Assembly (NCBI RefSeq): GCF_020439865.1
Contig: NZ_JAGRPF010000214.1
Location: forward strand, 1 to 64,000
Source of the DNA: Prosthecobacter sp.
GTDB taxonomy: Bacteria > Verrucomicrobiota > Verrucomicrobiia > Verrucomicrobiales > Verrucomicrobiaceae
Direction of reading: 5' to 3'
DNA length: 64,000 bases
The position numbers were made by a program, and so were the translations under genes. Positions 63,881 to 64,000 of the stretch are shown in pieces (position 1 is the stretch's first letter; the number at the start of each line of letters is the position of its first letter). The notes under the pieces were generated by a model. It was given only the letters and a program-made list of their open reading frames with translations, was not told the origin of the DNA and made no database searches.

Positions 63881-64000
63881 ATGCCAGACTGGCTCGCGAT
63901 CATTCTCCTCGGCATCATCGAAGGTGTCACCGAATTCCTGCCCATCTCCTCCACCGGGCATCTCCTCATCCCGCAAAACCTCGGCCTGCTGCCTTCGAAG
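63881..64000 (+). CDS. uppP: undecaprenyl-diphosphate phosphatase, N-terminal fragment
   Basis: The first 40 codons at the end of the window. The sequence MPDWLAIILLGIIEGVTEFL then PISSTGHLLI is the UppP/BacA start, with the EGxTEFLPISSTGH motif that contains the catalytic Glu. The enzyme recycles undecaprenyl diphosphate at the membrane for wall synthesis. The remainder of the gene lies beyond the window. Confidence 0.93.
   Translation, partial: MPDWLAIILLGIIEGVTEFLPISSTGHLLIPQNLGLLPSK

Overview
This is a chromosomal window of roughly 60 % GC, packed with genes on both strands, from a Gram-negative bacterium of the PVC superphylum, most likely a Verrucomicrobiota of the Verrucomicrobiales type. 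The evidence is an SHD1-discoidin protein, a Ser/Thr kinase fused to a formylglycine-generating-enzyme-like domain, a membrane-anchored octaheme cytochrome with HEAT and TPR repeats, many small lipoproteins and alpha/beta or SGNH hydrolases, a trimeric SdhCAB complex and a McsA-McsB-ClpC cluster. Shine-Dalgarno sequences are almost absent upstream of the start codons, so many starts were chosen from family length, signal peptides and overlaps. I see no rRNA, tRNA, CRISPR array, insertion sequence or prophage. The assignment to phylum is inference from gene content.

Layout. 1-7000: the 3' end of gapA, two inner-membrane transporters, D-Ala-D-Ala ligase, a D-aminoacylase-like amidohydrolase and an LtaS-like phosphoglycerol transferase. 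7000-24000: a 17 kb metal-resistance island. It holds a CusRS-like two-component system translationally coupled to a TolC-adaptor-RND pump, then on the opposite strand a three-gene cassette in the order of Cupriavidus cnrYXH (anti-sigma, periplasmic metal sensor, ECF sigma factor) plus a Cys-rich lipoprotein, and diverging from it a YHS-like protein and a second, CusCBA-like pump whose adaptor carries two metal-binding modules and a DUF3347 domain. The divergent promoter region between cassette and second pump contains the same CGGTGTT-N14-CATG element pointing both ways, a candidate target of the sigma factor.

24000-39200: a heptosyltransferase-like GT9 and a phosphoesterase, an MBL-fold beta-CASP protein with dihydrofolate reductase, a CHASE2 membrane protein, the ClpC-McsB-McsA protein quality-control cluster, a HAD phosphatase, an SGNH hydrolase, a PQQ-type sugar dehydrogenase homologue and a glutaredoxin. 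39200-49200: secreted hydrolases, the large kinase fusion, a YugP-like protease, a beta-propeller and a small protein of 16-residue repeats. 49200-56100: succinate dehydrogenase sdhCAB behind an overlapping reductase, CoA-transferase and thiolase set that would feed 3-hydroxybutyrate or acetoacetate carbon into acetyl-CoA. 56100-64000: glyoxalase I, a BrnT/BrnA-like toxin-antitoxin pair, HU, gamma carbonic anhydrase, bifunctional nuclease, octaheme cytochrome, an OmpA-like protein, an M23 peptidase and the 5' end of uppP.

The most interesting part is the metal island: the CnrYXH-like cassette has a sensor rich in Cys and Met where the Ni/Co sensor uses mainly His, it sits beside copper-type efflux genes, and it has an apparent self-consistent promoter motif.
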